From: an uncultured Paracoccaceae bacterium
GTDB lineage: Bacteria > Pseudomonadota > Alphaproteobacteria > Rhodobacterales > Rhodobacteraceae
Direction: 5' to 3'
DNA: 64,000 nt
NCBI GenBank assembly: GCA_938028765.1
Contig: CALIZF010000002.1
Span: forward strand, 62,001-126,000
In this document: positions 26,932 to 35,137 of the stretch, one piece after another
How positions within the stretch are numbered: position 1 is the first letter of the stretch
How the letters are laid out: each line of letters begins with the position of its first letter
Program-made: the position numbers and the translations under genes
The notes under the pieces: generated by a model
Told to the model about the DNA's origin: nothing
Seen by the model: the letters and a program-made list of their open reading frames with translations, nothing else
The model's database searches: none

Positions 26932-28191
26932 ATGCGGCGGGTCGTGGTCACGGGTCTGGGGATGGTCACGCCGCTGGCCTGCGGGGTGGAAGAGACCTGG
27001 TCCCGCCTGATCGCCGGCCAGTCGGGGGCCGGGCCGATCACCCGGTTCGACACTGCCAATGTGGCCACCACCTATGCCTGCGAAATCCCCTTCGGCGACG
27101 GCACGGGCGGCACTTTCAACCCCGACCAGTGGATGGAGCCGAAGGACCGCCGGAAGGTGGACGACTTCATCCTTTACGGAATGGCGGCCGCCATCCAGGC
27201 GGTGGAGGATTCGGGCTGGCAGCCTGCCACGGCGGCCGAGCGCGAGCGCACCGGCGTGATGATCGGGTCGGGCATCGGCGGTCTGACCTCGATCGCCGAG
27301 ACGGCGCTGCTGATCCGCGACCGGGGGCCCAAGCGGGTCAGCCCGTTCTTCATCCCCGGCGCGCTGATCAACCTGGTGTCGGGGCAGGTCAGCATCCGCT
27401 TCGGGTTCAAGGGGCCGAACCATGCGGTGGTGACGGCCTGTTCCACCGGCGCCCACGCGATCGGGGACGCGGCGCGGCTGATCGCGCTTGGCGATGCCGA
27501 CGTGATGGTGGCCGGCGGGGCCGAGGCGCCAATCAGCGAGATCGGCATCGCGGGGTTCAACGCCTGCAAGGCGCTGTCCACCAAGCGCGCAGCCGATCCC
27601 GCGAAGGCCAGCCGGCCCTACGATGCGGACCGCGACGGGTTCGTGATGGGCGAGGGCGCGGGGTGTGTGGTGCTCGAGGAATACGCGCACGCCAAGGCCC
27701 GCGGCGCGCGCATCTATGCCGAGGTGCTCGGCTACGGGCTGTCGGGCGATGCCTGGCACATCACCGCGCCGTCCGAGGACGGCGACGGCGGTTTCCGTAG
27801 CATGAAGGCGGCGCTGGCGCGGGCGGGGCTGGAAGCCGGCGCGGTGGACTACATCAACGCGCACGGCACCTCGACGATGGCCGACACGATTGAGCTTGGC
27901 GCGGTGGAGCGGCTTCTGGGCAATGCCGCCGGGCGCGCGACGATGAGTTCGACCAAGTCCTCGATCGGGCATCTCCTCGGCGCGGCGGGCGCGGTCGAGG
28001 CGATCTTTTGCGTGCTGGCGATCCGCGACCAGGTGGCGCCGCCGACGATCAACCTCGACACGCCTGCGGTCGCGACGCCGATCGACCTTGCGCCGCACCG
28101 GGCGGTGAAGCGGCGGATCGACGTGGCGCTGTCGAATTCGTTCGGCTTCGGCGGCACCAACGCCACGCTGGTGCTGGGCCGGGTGGCCTGA
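26932..28191 (+). CDS. fabF: beta-ketoacyl-ACP synthase II
   Basis: 419 residues. The nucleophile Cys is in VVTACSTGAHAIGDAARLI, the first catalytic His in YINAHGTSTMADTIE, and the second His with the conserved Lys in SSTKSSIGHLLGAAGAVEA. The C-terminal NSFGFGGTNATLVL is diagnostic. It condenses malonyl-ACP with growing acyl chains. The ATG at 26932 starts MRRVVVTGLGMVTPLACG. mltG begins 10 bp after its stop. Confidence 0.97.
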   Translation: MRRVVVTGLGMVTPLACGVEETWSRLIAGQSGAGPITRFDTANVATTYACEIPFGDGTGGTFNPDQWMEPKDRRKVDDFILYGMAAAIQAVEDSGWQPATAAERERTGVMIGSGIGGLTSIAETALLIRDRGPKRVSPFFIPGALINLVSGQVSIRFGFKGPNHAVVTACSTGAHAIGDAARLIALGDADVMVAGGAEAPISEIGIAGFNACKALSTKRAADPAKASRPYDADRDGFVMGEGAGCVVLEEYAHAKARGARIYAEVLGYGLSGDAWHITAPSEDGDGGFRSMKAALARAGLEAGAVDYINAHGTSTMADTIELGAVERLLGNAAGRATMSSTKSSIGHLLGAAGAVEAIFCVLAIRDQVAPPTINLDTPAVATPIDLAPHRAVKRRIDVALSNSFGFGGTNATLVLGRVA

Positions 28192-28201
28192 GGGCGGGGC
28201 G

Positions 28202-29374
28202 GTGCGCGGCCTGGCCTCCAATGCGCTGACGCTGCTGATCGTCCTGCTGGTGGTGGCGGCGGGGCTGCTGGCCTGGGGGCGCGAGCAGTTCACGGGGCCG
28301 GGGCCGCTGACGCAGGCGATCTGCGTACGGGTGGAACGCGGGGCGTCGCTGGCGGCCGTCAGTCGGGCGCTGGAGGCGCAGGGTGCGATCACAGACGCGC
28401 GCATCTTCCGCATCGGGGCCGACTATGCCGATAAGGCGGACCAGCTGAAATTCGGCGCCTATCTGGTGCCCGAAGGCGCCAGCATGGCGCAGATCCTCGA
28501 TATCTTGACGCGCGGCGGCCAGTCCACTTGCGGGGCCGAGGTGAACCTGCGGATCGGCGTGACGCAGGCGCAGGTGATCCTGCGCGAGCTCGATCCGGCG
28601 ACGCAGGCCTATGTCGAGGTCGCGGCCTTCGACCCTGCGGGCCCCGCGCCCGAGGCCTATGCGGCGGCCGTGGCCGATCCGGGCCTCCGCTACCGGGTGA
28701 CGGTGGCCGAGGGGGTCACGTCGTGGCAGATCGTCGAGGCGCTCAAGGCCGCCGAGTTCCTCGCGGGCACGGTGGCCGCCGTGCCGCCCGAGGGCACGCT
28801 TGCGCCCGATTCCTACGAGGTCGAGCGCGGGGCCGACCGGCAGCGGCTGCTCGACGAGATGGCTGCGCGGCAGGCGCGGGTCCTCGCCGACCTGTGGGCG
28901 GCGCGGGCCGAGGGCCTGCCCTACCGCACGCCGGAGGAGGCGCTGGTCATGGCCTCGATCATCGAGAAGGAGACGGGTATACCCGACGAGCGCGAGACGG
29001 TGGCGAGCGTGTTCGTCAACCGCCTGCGGCAGGGCATGCGGCTGCAGACCGACCCGACGGTCATCTACGGCATCACGCGCGGGCAGGGGGTGCTTGGCCG
29101 GGGCCTGCGGCAGAGCGAGCTTCGCGCGCGAACCCCTTGGAATACCTATGTGATCGACGGGCTGCCACCGACGCCGATCGCCAATCCGGGGCGCGCGTCG
29201 ATCGCCGCGGCGCTGAACCCCGCCGACACGCGGTTCCTGTTCTTCGTGGCCGACGGCACCGGCGGGCACACCTTTGCCGAGACGCTGGCCGAGCACAACC
29301 GCAACGTCGCCCGCTGGCGCGAGATCGAGCGGGCGCGCGGCCAGGAGGCGGCGCCCGGCGTGCAGGGGGAGTGA
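28202..29374 (+). CDS. mltG: endolytic murein transglycosylase MltG
   Basis: 390 residues from a GTG. A single N-terminal membrane helix (ALTLLIVLLVVAAGLLAW) is followed by a LysM-like segment (CVRVERGASLAAVSRALEAQG) and the YceG catalytic domain. The active-site Glu lies in MASIIEKETG, with FVNRLRQGMRLQTDPTVIYG downstream. It cuts nascent glycan strands at the inner membrane and sets strand length. It is cotranscribed with fabF and immediately precedes the GTA region, the same context I know from Rhodobacter. Confidence 0.95.
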   Translation: MRGLASNALTLLIVLLVVAAGLLAWGREQFTGPGPLTQAICVRVERGASLAAVSRALEAQGAITDARIFRIGADYADKADQLKFGAYLVPEGASMAQILDILTRGGQSTCGAEVNLRIGVTQAQVILRELDPATQAYVEVAAFDPAGPAPEAYAAAVADPGLRYRVTVAEGVTSWQIVEALKAAEFLAGTVAAVPPEGTLAPDSYEVERGADRQRLLDEMAARQARVLADLWAARAEGLPYRTPEEALVMASIIEKETGIPDERETVASVFVNRLRQGMRLQTDPTVIYGITRGQGVLGRGLRQSELRARTPWNTYVIDGLPPTPIANPGRASIAAALNPADTRFLFFVADGTGGHTFAETLAEHNRNVARWREIERARGQEAAPGVQGE

Positions 29375-29378
29375 CAGG

Positions 29379-29394
29379 TTAATCGGCGGTTAAC
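29379..29394. promoter_or_regulatory. CtrA-like binding box upstream of the GTA cluster
   Basis: TTAATCGGCGGTTAAC is an exact TTAA-N7-TTAAC full CtrA consensus, five bases after the mltG stop and 41 bp upstream of the -35 hexamer of the GTA promoter. CtrA is required for GTA expression in Rhodobacter capsulatus; as I recall, that control is usually described as indirect, through GafA. Confidence 0.6.
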
Positions 29395-29434
29395 GCGGCG
29401 GACGCATAAGCCTCTGATCCCGTTCGGTTTTATC

Positions 29435-29463
29435 TTGACCCGCCGCGCGGTCGCGGCTATACG
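29435..29463 (+). promoter_or_regulatory. sigma70-like promoter upstream of the GTA cluster
   Basis: TTGACC (29435-29440), exactly 17 bp, TATACG (29458-29463). It is the best promoter match between mltG and g1. Transcription would start near 29470, about 96 bp before the g1 start codon, and would cross the hairpin at 29489-29522. Confidence 0.6.
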
Positions 29464-29469
29464 TTTCGC

Positions 29470-29522
29470 CATGCTAGCAGACGTGGGCAGGCAGCCCGGG
29501 GGAAACCCCGCGGCTGCCTTTT
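29470..29522 (+). ncRNA. possible short leader RNA ahead of GTA g1
   Basis: If transcription starts near 29470 and stops at the hairpin ending in TTTT at 29522, the product is an RNA of about 50 nt. It would be either an attenuated GTA leader or a stand-alone small RNA. It has no convincing reading frame: a start at 29471 is followed at once by a stop. This is inferred from promoter plus terminator only. Confidence 0.3.
29489..29522 (+). terminator. intrinsic terminator/attenuator between the GTA promoter and g1
   Basis: AGGCAGCC (29489-29496) pairs with GGCTGCCT (29512-29519). Inside, CGGGG (29497-29501) pairs with CCCCG (29506-29510) around a GAAA tetraloop, with one bulged C. The T-run 29519-29522 follows at once. 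This is the most complete intrinsic terminator in the region, yet it lies downstream of the promoter and 43 bp upstream of g1 rather than just after the mltG stop. Confidence 0.65.
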
Positions 29523-29565
29523 CATGTCGCTCGTGCGGGGGGCATGAGAGGCAGGCACAGGCGGA

Positions 29566-29910
29566 ATGACACTCCAGACCCGGATCGGCGAGGCCCCGCG
29601 CCCCGCCGGGGACGACCGCGCGGACGTCGGCATGGCGGGCGCGTGGGAACTCTACACGACCGCGGCGGAAATCTTCACGCTGCTTCTTCGCGAGGTGAAG
29701 GAGGAGCGAAAGGACAACGCGCGCGAGATCATGACCTACACGCGCGACATCAGGGAAGCGCTGAAGCTGGTCCTGAACGAGAGGGCGGCCATTGACAGAC
29801 TTCGCAAGGACTATGGGGGCGTCGGCAACGGCCGATCCCTCGACTTCGACGCGGCTCGCGATGAGATCGGGCGCCGCCTGGCTTGCCTCCGCGCGGCAGG
29901 AACAGGTTGA
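29566..29910 (+). CDS. GTA g1, small terminase subunit
   Basis: 114 residues, predicted helical, with a central charged coiled segment (LLLREVKEERKDNAREIMTY) as expected for a TerS oligomerisation core. In RcGTA g1 was identified as the small terminase; it lacks the specific DNA-recognition arm of phage TerS, in keeping with random packaging. It is the first gene of the cluster, and its last 119 bases overlap the terminase large subunit frame. Confidence 0.88.
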   Translation: MTLQTRIGEAPRPAGDDRADVGMAGAWELYTTAAEIFTLLLREVKEERKDNAREIMTYTRDIREALKLVLNERAAIDRLRKDYGGVGNGRSLDFDAARDEIGRRLACLRAAGTG

Positions 29911-31201
29911 CGAGTTTCTGGGGTCGCTGAGCGACGGGGCGCTGCTGGCGCTGCCGTGGCTGTTCGAGTTCTGGGCGCAGCCGCATCAGCTGCCGCCCGA
30001 CGGCGCGTGGCGGACCTGGGTGATCATGGGGGGGCGCGGTGCGGGCAAGACCCGCGCCGGGGCCGAGTGGGTGCGGGCCGAGGTCGAGGGCGCGCATCCG
30101 CGCGCCCCCGGCCGGTCGGCGCGGGTGGCGCTGGTGGGCGAGACGCTGGACCAGGCCCGCGACGTGATGGTGTTCGGCGATTCGGGGATCCTCGCCTGCA
30201 CGCCGCCCGACCGGCGGCCCGAGTGGGAGGCGGGCCGGCGGCGGCTGGTCTGGCCGAACGGGGCGGTGGCGCAGGTGTTCTCGGCCCACGACCCGGACAG
30301 CCTGCGCGGGCCGCAGTTCGATGCGGCCTGGGCTGACGAGCTTGCGAAGTGGCCCAAAGCGCAGGCGGCCTGGGATCAGCTACAGTTCGCGCTGCGGCTG
30401 GGCGCGCATCCGCGGCAGGTGGTGACGACGACGCCGCAGAACGTCGCGACGCTGAAGGCGATCCTGCGCAACCCCTCGACCGTCGTCACCCATGCCCCGA
30501 CCGAGGCGAACCGGGCCTATCTTGCGGCCAGTTTCCTTGAGGAGGTGCGGGCGCGCTACGGCGGCACGCGGCTGGGCCGGCAGGAGCTGGACGGCCTGTT
30601 GCTCGAGGATCGGGCAGGGGCGCTGTGGACCGATTCGGGGCTCGATGCGGCGCGGGTCGCAGCGGCCCCGGCGCTGACGCGGATCGTGGTGGCGATCGAC
30701 CCCCCGGTGTCGGGGCACAGCCGGTCGGACGACTGCGGGATCGTGGTCGCGGGCGTTGCGGCGGAGGGCGACCCGCGCGGCTGGGTCGCCTATGTGCTCG
30801 AGGATGCCTCGGTCGCGGGCACCCCGCAGGTCTGGATCCGGGCGGCGCTGGCGGCGATGGACCGCTGGCAGGCCGACCGGCTGGTGGCCGAGGTCAACCA
30901 GGGCGGCGATCTGGTCGAGGCGATGCTGCGGTCGGAACGCGCCTGCGTGCCCTACCGCGCGGTGCGCGCCGCGAAGGGCAAGGCGGCGCGGGCCGAGCCG
31001 GTGGCGGCGCTTTACGAACAGGGGCGGGTGAAGCACCTCAAGGGCTTGACCGCGCTCGAGGACCAGATGGTGCGGATGACCGTGTCGGGGTTCGACGGGC
31101 CGGGCAGCCCCGACCGCGTGGATGCGCTGGTCTGGGCGATCTTCGATCTGATGCTGGATCGGGCGTCGGGGTGGCAGCAGCCGCGCGTGCGGGTGCTGTG
31201 A
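29792..31201 (+). CDS. GTA g2, terminase large subunit (DNA packaging ATPase/nuclease)
   Basis: 469 residues from a TTG inside g1; later in-frame ATG codons at 29813 and 29861 are possible and leave the domains intact. The ATPase domain has Walker A GGRGAGKTRAGAEWVRAE and Walker B DAAWADELAKW, with the coupling motif VVTTTPQN. The RNase H-like nuclease has IVVAIDPPVSG, DDCGIVVAG and SPDRVDALVWAIFDLML, carrying the Asp triad. It pumps host DNA into GTA heads and cuts it by headful. Confidence 0.95.
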   Translation: MTDFARTMGASATADPSTSTRLAMRSGAAWLASARQEQVDEFLGSLSDGALLALPWLFEFWAQPHQLPPDGAWRTWVIMGGRGAGKTRAGAEWVRAEVEGAHPRAPGRSARVALVGETLDQARDVMVFGDSGILACTPPDRRPEWEAGRRRLVWPNGAVAQVFSAHDPDSLRGPQFDAAWADELAKWPKAQAAWDQLQFALRLGAHPRQVVTTTPQNVATLKAILRNPSTVVTHAPTEANRAYLAASFLEEVRARYGGTRLGRQELDGLLLEDRAGALWTDSGLDAARVAAAPALTRIVVAIDPPVSGHSRSDDCGIVVAGVAAEGDPRGWVAYVLEDASVAGTPQVWIRAALAAMDRWQADRLVAEVNQGGDLVEAMLRSERACVPYRAVRAAKGKAARAEPVAALYEQGRVKHLKGLTALEDQMVRMTVSGFDGPGSPDRVDALVWAIFDLMLDRASGWQQPRVRVL

Positions 31202-31226
31202 GGCGGGCAAGGCGGAGGATGGCGGC

Positions 31227-32399
31227 GTGAGCGATGATCTGAAGCGGTGCGCGGGCGGGGCGGCGCCGGGTGCCAAGGCGTCGGCTGCGGGGCGGGTGAT
31301 CGCCTTCCATGCAGCCGGCCGGCCGGCCGCCCCGCCGCGCGATACCGCGAGCCTGACGCGGGCGGGGTTCCTCGGCAATCCGGTCGGGTTCCGGGCGGTC
31401 AAGCTGATCGCCGAGACGGCGGCGGCGCTGCCCCTGGTCTGCGAGGCCGGCGGGCAGCGGCACGAGCAGCACCCGGTGCTGGCGCTGCTGCGCCGGCCGA
31501 ATGCGGCGCAGGGGCGGGGCGAGTTTCTCGAGGCCGTCTACGGCCAGCTGCTGCTGTCGGGCAACGCCTGGATCGAGGCGGTCGCCGGCACGGGCCTGTT
31601 GCCGGCCGAGCTGTATGTGCTGCGGTCCGACCGGATGTCGGTCGTGCCGGGGCCGGACGGCTGGCCGGTGGCCTACGACTATGCCGTGGGTGCGCGGCGG
31701 CACCGCTTTGCGGTGACGGCCGAGGGGCCGCAGGCGGTGTGCCATGTGCGCGCCTTCCATCCGGCTGACGATCACTACGGCCTGTCGCCGCTGTTGCCGG
31801 CGGCGACCGCGATCGAGGTGCATAACGCTGCAAGCCGTTGGTCGAAGGCGCTGCTGGACAATGCTGCGCGCCCCTCGGGCGCGATCGTCTACCGCGGCCC
31901 GGACGGCGCGGGCACGCTTGCGCCCGACCAGTACGAACGGCTGGTGGAAGAGCTGGAGGCGAACCACCAGGGCGCGCGCAACGCCGGTCGGCCGATGCTG
32001 CTGGAAGGCGGCCTCGACTGGAAGCCCATGGGGTTCAGCCCGTCGGACATGGAGTTCCACCAGACGAAGGAGGCCGCGGCGCGCGAGATCGCGGTCGCCT
32101 TCGGCGTGCCGCCCATGCTGATCGGCGTGCCGGGCGATGCGACCTACGCCAATTATCAGGAGGCGAACCGGGCATTCTTCCGCCTGACGGTTCTGCCGCT
32201 GGCCGCGAAGGTTCTGGCCGCGCTGTCGGCCTGGCTCGCGGGCTGGGGTGCGGCGGCGGAGCTGCGCCCCGACCTCGACCAGGTGCCGGCGCTGGCGGCC
32301 GAGCGCGACCAGCACTGGGCGCGGGTGGCGGGTGCGGCCTTCCTGACGGATGCTGAGAAGCGGGCGCTACTGGGCCTGCCGCGGGTGGCGGGCGGATGA
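31227..32399 (+). CDS. GTA g3, portal protein (HK97 family)
   Basis: 390 residues from a GTG. Portal hallmarks are GNAWIEAVAGTGLLPAELYVL, HVRAFHPADDHYGLSPL, NAARPSGAIVYRGPDG and FGVPPMLIGVPGDATYANYQEANRAFF. It forms the dodecameric ring at the head vertex through which DNA enters and leaves. The stop overlaps the start of g3.5 by four bases. Confidence 0.95.
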   Translation: MSDDLKRCAGGAAPGAKASAAGRVIAFHAAGRPAAPPRDTASLTRAGFLGNPVGFRAVKLIAETAAALPLVCEAGGQRHEQHPVLALLRRPNAAQGRGEFLEAVYGQLLLSGNAWIEAVAGTGLLPAELYVLRSDRMSVVPGPDGWPVAYDYAVGARRHRFAVTAEGPQAVCHVRAFHPADDHYGLSPLLPAATAIEVHNAASRWSKALLDNAARPSGAIVYRGPDGAGTLAPDQYERLVEELEANHQGARNAGRPMLLEGGLDWKPMGFSPSDMEFHQTKEAAAREIAVAFGVPPMLIGVPGDATYANYQEANRAFFRLTVLPLAAKVLAALSAWLAGWGAAAELRPDLDQVPALAAERDQHWARVAGAAFLTDAEKRALLGLPRVAGG

Positions 32400-32641
32400 G
32401 CGCGCGGCGGACGACGGGCGGGTCGCGGTTCCTCTACGACAGTTTCGACGCGGCCTCGGCCCGGATCGAGGCGAACGAGCGGGTGGCCGAGGAGCGGTGG
32501 GCTGCGCTCGACCGCCGGCTGTCGCTGATCGACGCGGCGCTGGAGCGGCTGGAACGGCGTTTGTGGCTGGGGGTTTACGGCGTGGCGGCGTTCCTTCTGG
32601 CGCAAGGCGCCGAGGCGCTGATCGGCGCCGCGATCCGGTAG
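32396..32641 (+). CDS. GTA g3.5, small GTA head-formation protein
   Basis: 81 residues. It has a charged N-terminal half with a coiled stretch (AALDRRLSLIDAALERLERR) and a single hydrophobic C-terminal helix (VYGVAAFLLAQGAEALIGAAI) that looks like a membrane anchor. It corresponds in position and character to the RcGTA gene between portal and protease. The exact role is unclear; I infer a transient role in head assembly, possibly at the membrane. It has 4-bp overlap with g3 and an 8-bp gap to g4. Confidence 0.88.
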   Translation: MSARRTTGGSRFLYDSFDAASARIEANERVAEERWAALDRRLSLIDAALERLERRLWLGVYGVAAFLLAQGAEALIGAAIR

Positions 32642-32649
32642 GAGGGATC

Positions 32650-33192
32650 ATGGACGGCGACGGATGGGGGGGCCTCGAACGCAAGTTCCACCGGCCCGAC
32701 GAAGGCTTGCGCGTTCTGGAGGGCGACCGGATCGAGGGCTATGCCTCGGTCTTCGGCGTGCCCGACCAGGGAGGCGACGTGGTGGCGCCGGGGGCCTTTG
32801 CGGCGGGGCTCGCGGGGGGCGGCCGGGTGGCGATGCTGTGGCAGCACGACCCGCACGAGATCATCGGGGTCTGGGACGAGGTGGTCGAGGATGCGCGGGG
32901 CCTGCGCGTGAAGGGCCGGCTGCTGCCGGCGGTGGCCCGGGCGCGCGAGGCGGCCGCACTGATCGGGGCCGGCGCGCTGGACGGCCTGTCGATCGGCTAC
33001 CGCGTCAAACGCGCCGGGCGCGACGCCGAGGGGCGGCGTGTCCTGCACGAGGTGGAGCTGTGGGAGGTGTCGCTGGTCACCTTCCCGATGCTGCGGCAGG
33101 CGCGCGTGGCGGCGAAGGCTACGCCCGCGCGGGATGTCTGGGCGGTCCTGGCCGCGGCCTTTGCCGAGGCCAGGGCGGACCTTGGGGACTAG
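32650..33192 (+). CDS. GTA g4, HK97-family prohead protease
   Basis: 180 residues. IEGYASVFGVPDQGGDVVAPGAF is the U35 opening, WQHDPHEIIGVWDEV holds the catalytic His, GALDGLSIGYRV the nucleophile Ser, and ELWEVSLVTFPM the closing strand. It cleaves the capsid N-terminal scaffold domain during head maturation. A GGAGGGATC ribosome-binding site lies just before the ATG at 32650. Confidence 0.94.
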   Translation: MDGDGWGGLERKFHRPDEGLRVLEGDRIEGYASVFGVPDQGGDVVAPGAFAAGLAGGGRVAMLWQHDPHEIIGVWDEVVEDARGLRVKGRLLPAVARAREAAALIGAGALDGLSIGYRVKRAGRDAEGRRVLHEVELWEVSLVTFPMLRQARVAAKATPARDVWAVLAAAFAEARADLGD

Positions 33193-33246
33193 GCGGTTCG
33201 GCTGCCGGTCGGCGGCACGACGGGGCGCAGGCAGAGGAGAGCGCAG

Positions 33247-34395
33247 GTGGAGACGGGGCAAGAGGACGCGGGGATGCTTGCGTTCCTGAGCGAGTTCAGG
33301 GGTTTCCGGGCCGAGATCAAGGCGAGGCTGAAAGAGGCGGATGATCGGATGACGATGCTGGATCGAAAGACCGCGGGCCTGATGCGCCCGGCGCTTGGGG
33401 CGGCGGCCGAGGCAGAGGCGCCGCACGCCAGGGCCTTCGGCGCCTATCTGCGGGTGGGCGACGACGACGGGCTGCGCGCCCTGTCGCTGGAGGGCAAGGG
33501 CCTGAACACGGTGGTGGCAGGCGAGGGCGGCTATCTGGTCGATCCCCGCACCGCCGACAGCGTGCGGTCGGTGCTGAATTCGACCGCGAGCCTGCGGCAG
33601 GTGGCGAACGTCGTCACTGTCGAGGCGGTGGCCTTCGACGTGCTGGTGGATCGCGGCGAGGTCGGGTCGGGCTGGGGCACCGAGACGGCCGCGGTGACCG
33701 AGACGGCAACGCCCGCGATCGAGCGGATCTCGATCCGGCTGCACGAACTGGCCGCGATGCCCAAGGCGTCGCAGCGGCTTCTGGACGACAGCGCCTTCGA
33801 CGTCGAGGGCTGGCTGGCCGGGAGGATCGCCGACCGGTTCGCGCGGGCCGAGGCGGCCGCCTTCATCGCCGGCGACGGCGTGGACAAGCCGGTGGGCCTT
33901 CTGCACCATCCGAAGGTGCCGGTCGCCACATGGGCCTGGGGCAGCCTCGGCTATGTGACGACGGGCACGGCCGGCGACTTCGACCCCGATGCGCCGTCGG
34001 ACGCGATCGTCGATCTCGTCTATTCGCTCGATGCCGGTTATCGCGCCAACGGGACGTTCGTCATGAACTCCAAGACCGCGGGCGCGGTGCGCAAGATGAA
34101 GGATGCGGATGGCCGGTTCCTGTGGGCCGACAGCCTGCAGGCGGGCGAGCCCGCGCGTCTGATGGGCTATCCGGTGCTGATCGCCGAGGACATGCCCGAC
34201 ATCGCGGCAGGCGCCTATGCGATCGCCTTCGGCGACTTCCGCGCGGGCTATACGATCGCAGAGCGGCCCGACCTGCGGGTGCTGCGCGATCCCTTCAGCG
34301 CCAAGCCGCATGTCCTGTTCTACGCCACCAAGCGGGTCGGCGGCGACGTGAGCGATTTCGCGGCGATCCGGCTTCTGCGGTTCGCGGCCGCCTGA
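33247..34395 (+). CDS. GTA g5, major capsid protein (HK97 fold)
   Basis: 382 residues from a GTG. The N-terminal delta/scaffold domain (about 1-75, FLSEFRGFRAEIKARLKEAD) should be removed by the g4 protease. The mature part shows HK97 signatures GEGGYLVDPRTADSVRSVL, LHELAAMPKASQRLLDDSAFDVE, RFARAEAAAFIAGDG, MNSKTAGAVRKMKDADGRFL and PVLIAEDMPDIAAGAYAIAFGDF. It builds the small icosahedral head. A very strong hairpin follows 14 bp after the stop. Confidence 0.96.
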   Translation: METGQEDAGMLAFLSEFRGFRAEIKARLKEADDRMTMLDRKTAGLMRPALGAAAEAEAPHARAFGAYLRVGDDDGLRALSLEGKGLNTVVAGEGGYLVDPRTADSVRSVLNSTASLRQVANVVTVEAVAFDVLVDRGEVGSGWGTETAAVTETATPAIERISIRLHELAAMPKASQRLLDDSAFDVEGWLAGRIADRFARAEAAAFIAGDGVDKPVGLLHHPKVPVATWAWGSLGYVTTGTAGDFDPDAPSDAIVDLVYSLDAGYRANGTFVMNSKTAGAVRKMKDADGRFLWADSLQAGEPARLMGYPVLIAEDMPDIAAGAYAIAFGDFRAGYTIAERPDLRVLRDPFSAKPHVLFYATKRVGGDVSDFAAIRLLRFAAA

Positions 34396-34409
34396 CGGCG
34401 GTGGCGAAG

Positions 34410-34437
34410 CCCCCGGTCCCCGGACGGGGGCCGGGGG
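34410..34437 (+). terminator. strong hairpin after the GTA capsid gene
   Basis: CCCCCGGTCCCC (34410-34421) pairs with GGGGGCCGGGGG (34426-34437) including one T-G wobble: a 12-bp stem with loop GGAC. There is no following T-run. It lies in the largest gap of the cluster (145 bp between g5 and g6). It could protect the 3' end of capsid mRNA or reduce expression of downstream connector genes, which are needed at far fewer copies. Confidence 0.45.
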
Positions 34438-34540
34438 CGGGCGCGTGCCCGGACTTTGCGCCGGCTAGCCTTCGACCCTCCGCCCGGACGGCGCAGGGTG
34501 CGCGCCCGACCTGACGGCGAGGGGAAGGAGTTTTGGGGCG

Positions 34541-35137
34541 ATGATGCTGACGGAACAGGCGGCAGTGCCGGATGCGGCGCTGCCGGTGGAGGGTTTGCGC
34601 GACCATCTGCAGCTTGGCACCGGCTTCGGCGCGGACGCGGTGCAGACGGCGATGCTGGCGCATTACCTGCGCGCGGCCCTTGCGGCGATCGAGGCGCGGA
34701 CGGCCAAGGCGCTGATCGCGCGGCGGTTCCTCTGGCGGGTGTCGGTGTGGCGCGATCCCTGCGGGGCGGCGCTGCCGCTGGCGCCGGTGGCGGCCGTGGT
34801 CTCGGTCGTCCTGCGCGATGCGGCCGGTGCGGCCGAGCCGGTGAACCCGTCGCGCTGGCGGCTGATGGCCGACATGCACCGGCCGAAGCTGATGCCGCGC
34901 GGGGGGGCGCTGCCGACGATCCCCGACGGCGGCGAGGCCGAGGTGATCTTCGATGCGGGCTTCGGCCCCTGGGATGCGGTGCCGCCCGACCTGCGGCAGG
35001 CCGTGATGATGCTGGCCGAGCGGTTCCACGACCGGCGCGGCGAGGCCGGGTTCCGCGAGGAACCTGCGCTGCCCTTCGCGGTGACCCGGCTGATCGAGCG
35101 GTGGCGCACGGTGCGGGTTCTGGGGGGCGGGCGATGA
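34541..35137 (+). CDS. GTA g6, head-tail connector (adaptor) protein
   Basis: 198 residues. A helical N-terminal half (LRDHLQLGTGFGADAVQTAMLAHYLRAAL) and the strand region WRVSVWRDPCGAALPLAPV match gp6-like connector proteins. The C-terminal part PPDLRQAVMMLAERFHDRRGE is the usual closing helix. It docks under the portal. A GGGGAAGGAG ribosome-binding site precedes the double ATG. It overlaps g7 by four bases. Confidence 0.9.
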   Translation: MMLTEQAAVPDAALPVEGLRDHLQLGTGFGADAVQTAMLAHYLRAALAAIEARTAKALIARRFLWRVSVWRDPCGAALPLAPVAAVVSVVLRDAAGAAEPVNPSRWRLMADMHRPKLMPRGGALPTIPDGGEAEVIFDAGFGPWDAVPPDLRQAVMMLAERFHDRRGEAGFREEPALPFAVTRLIERWRTVRVLGGGR

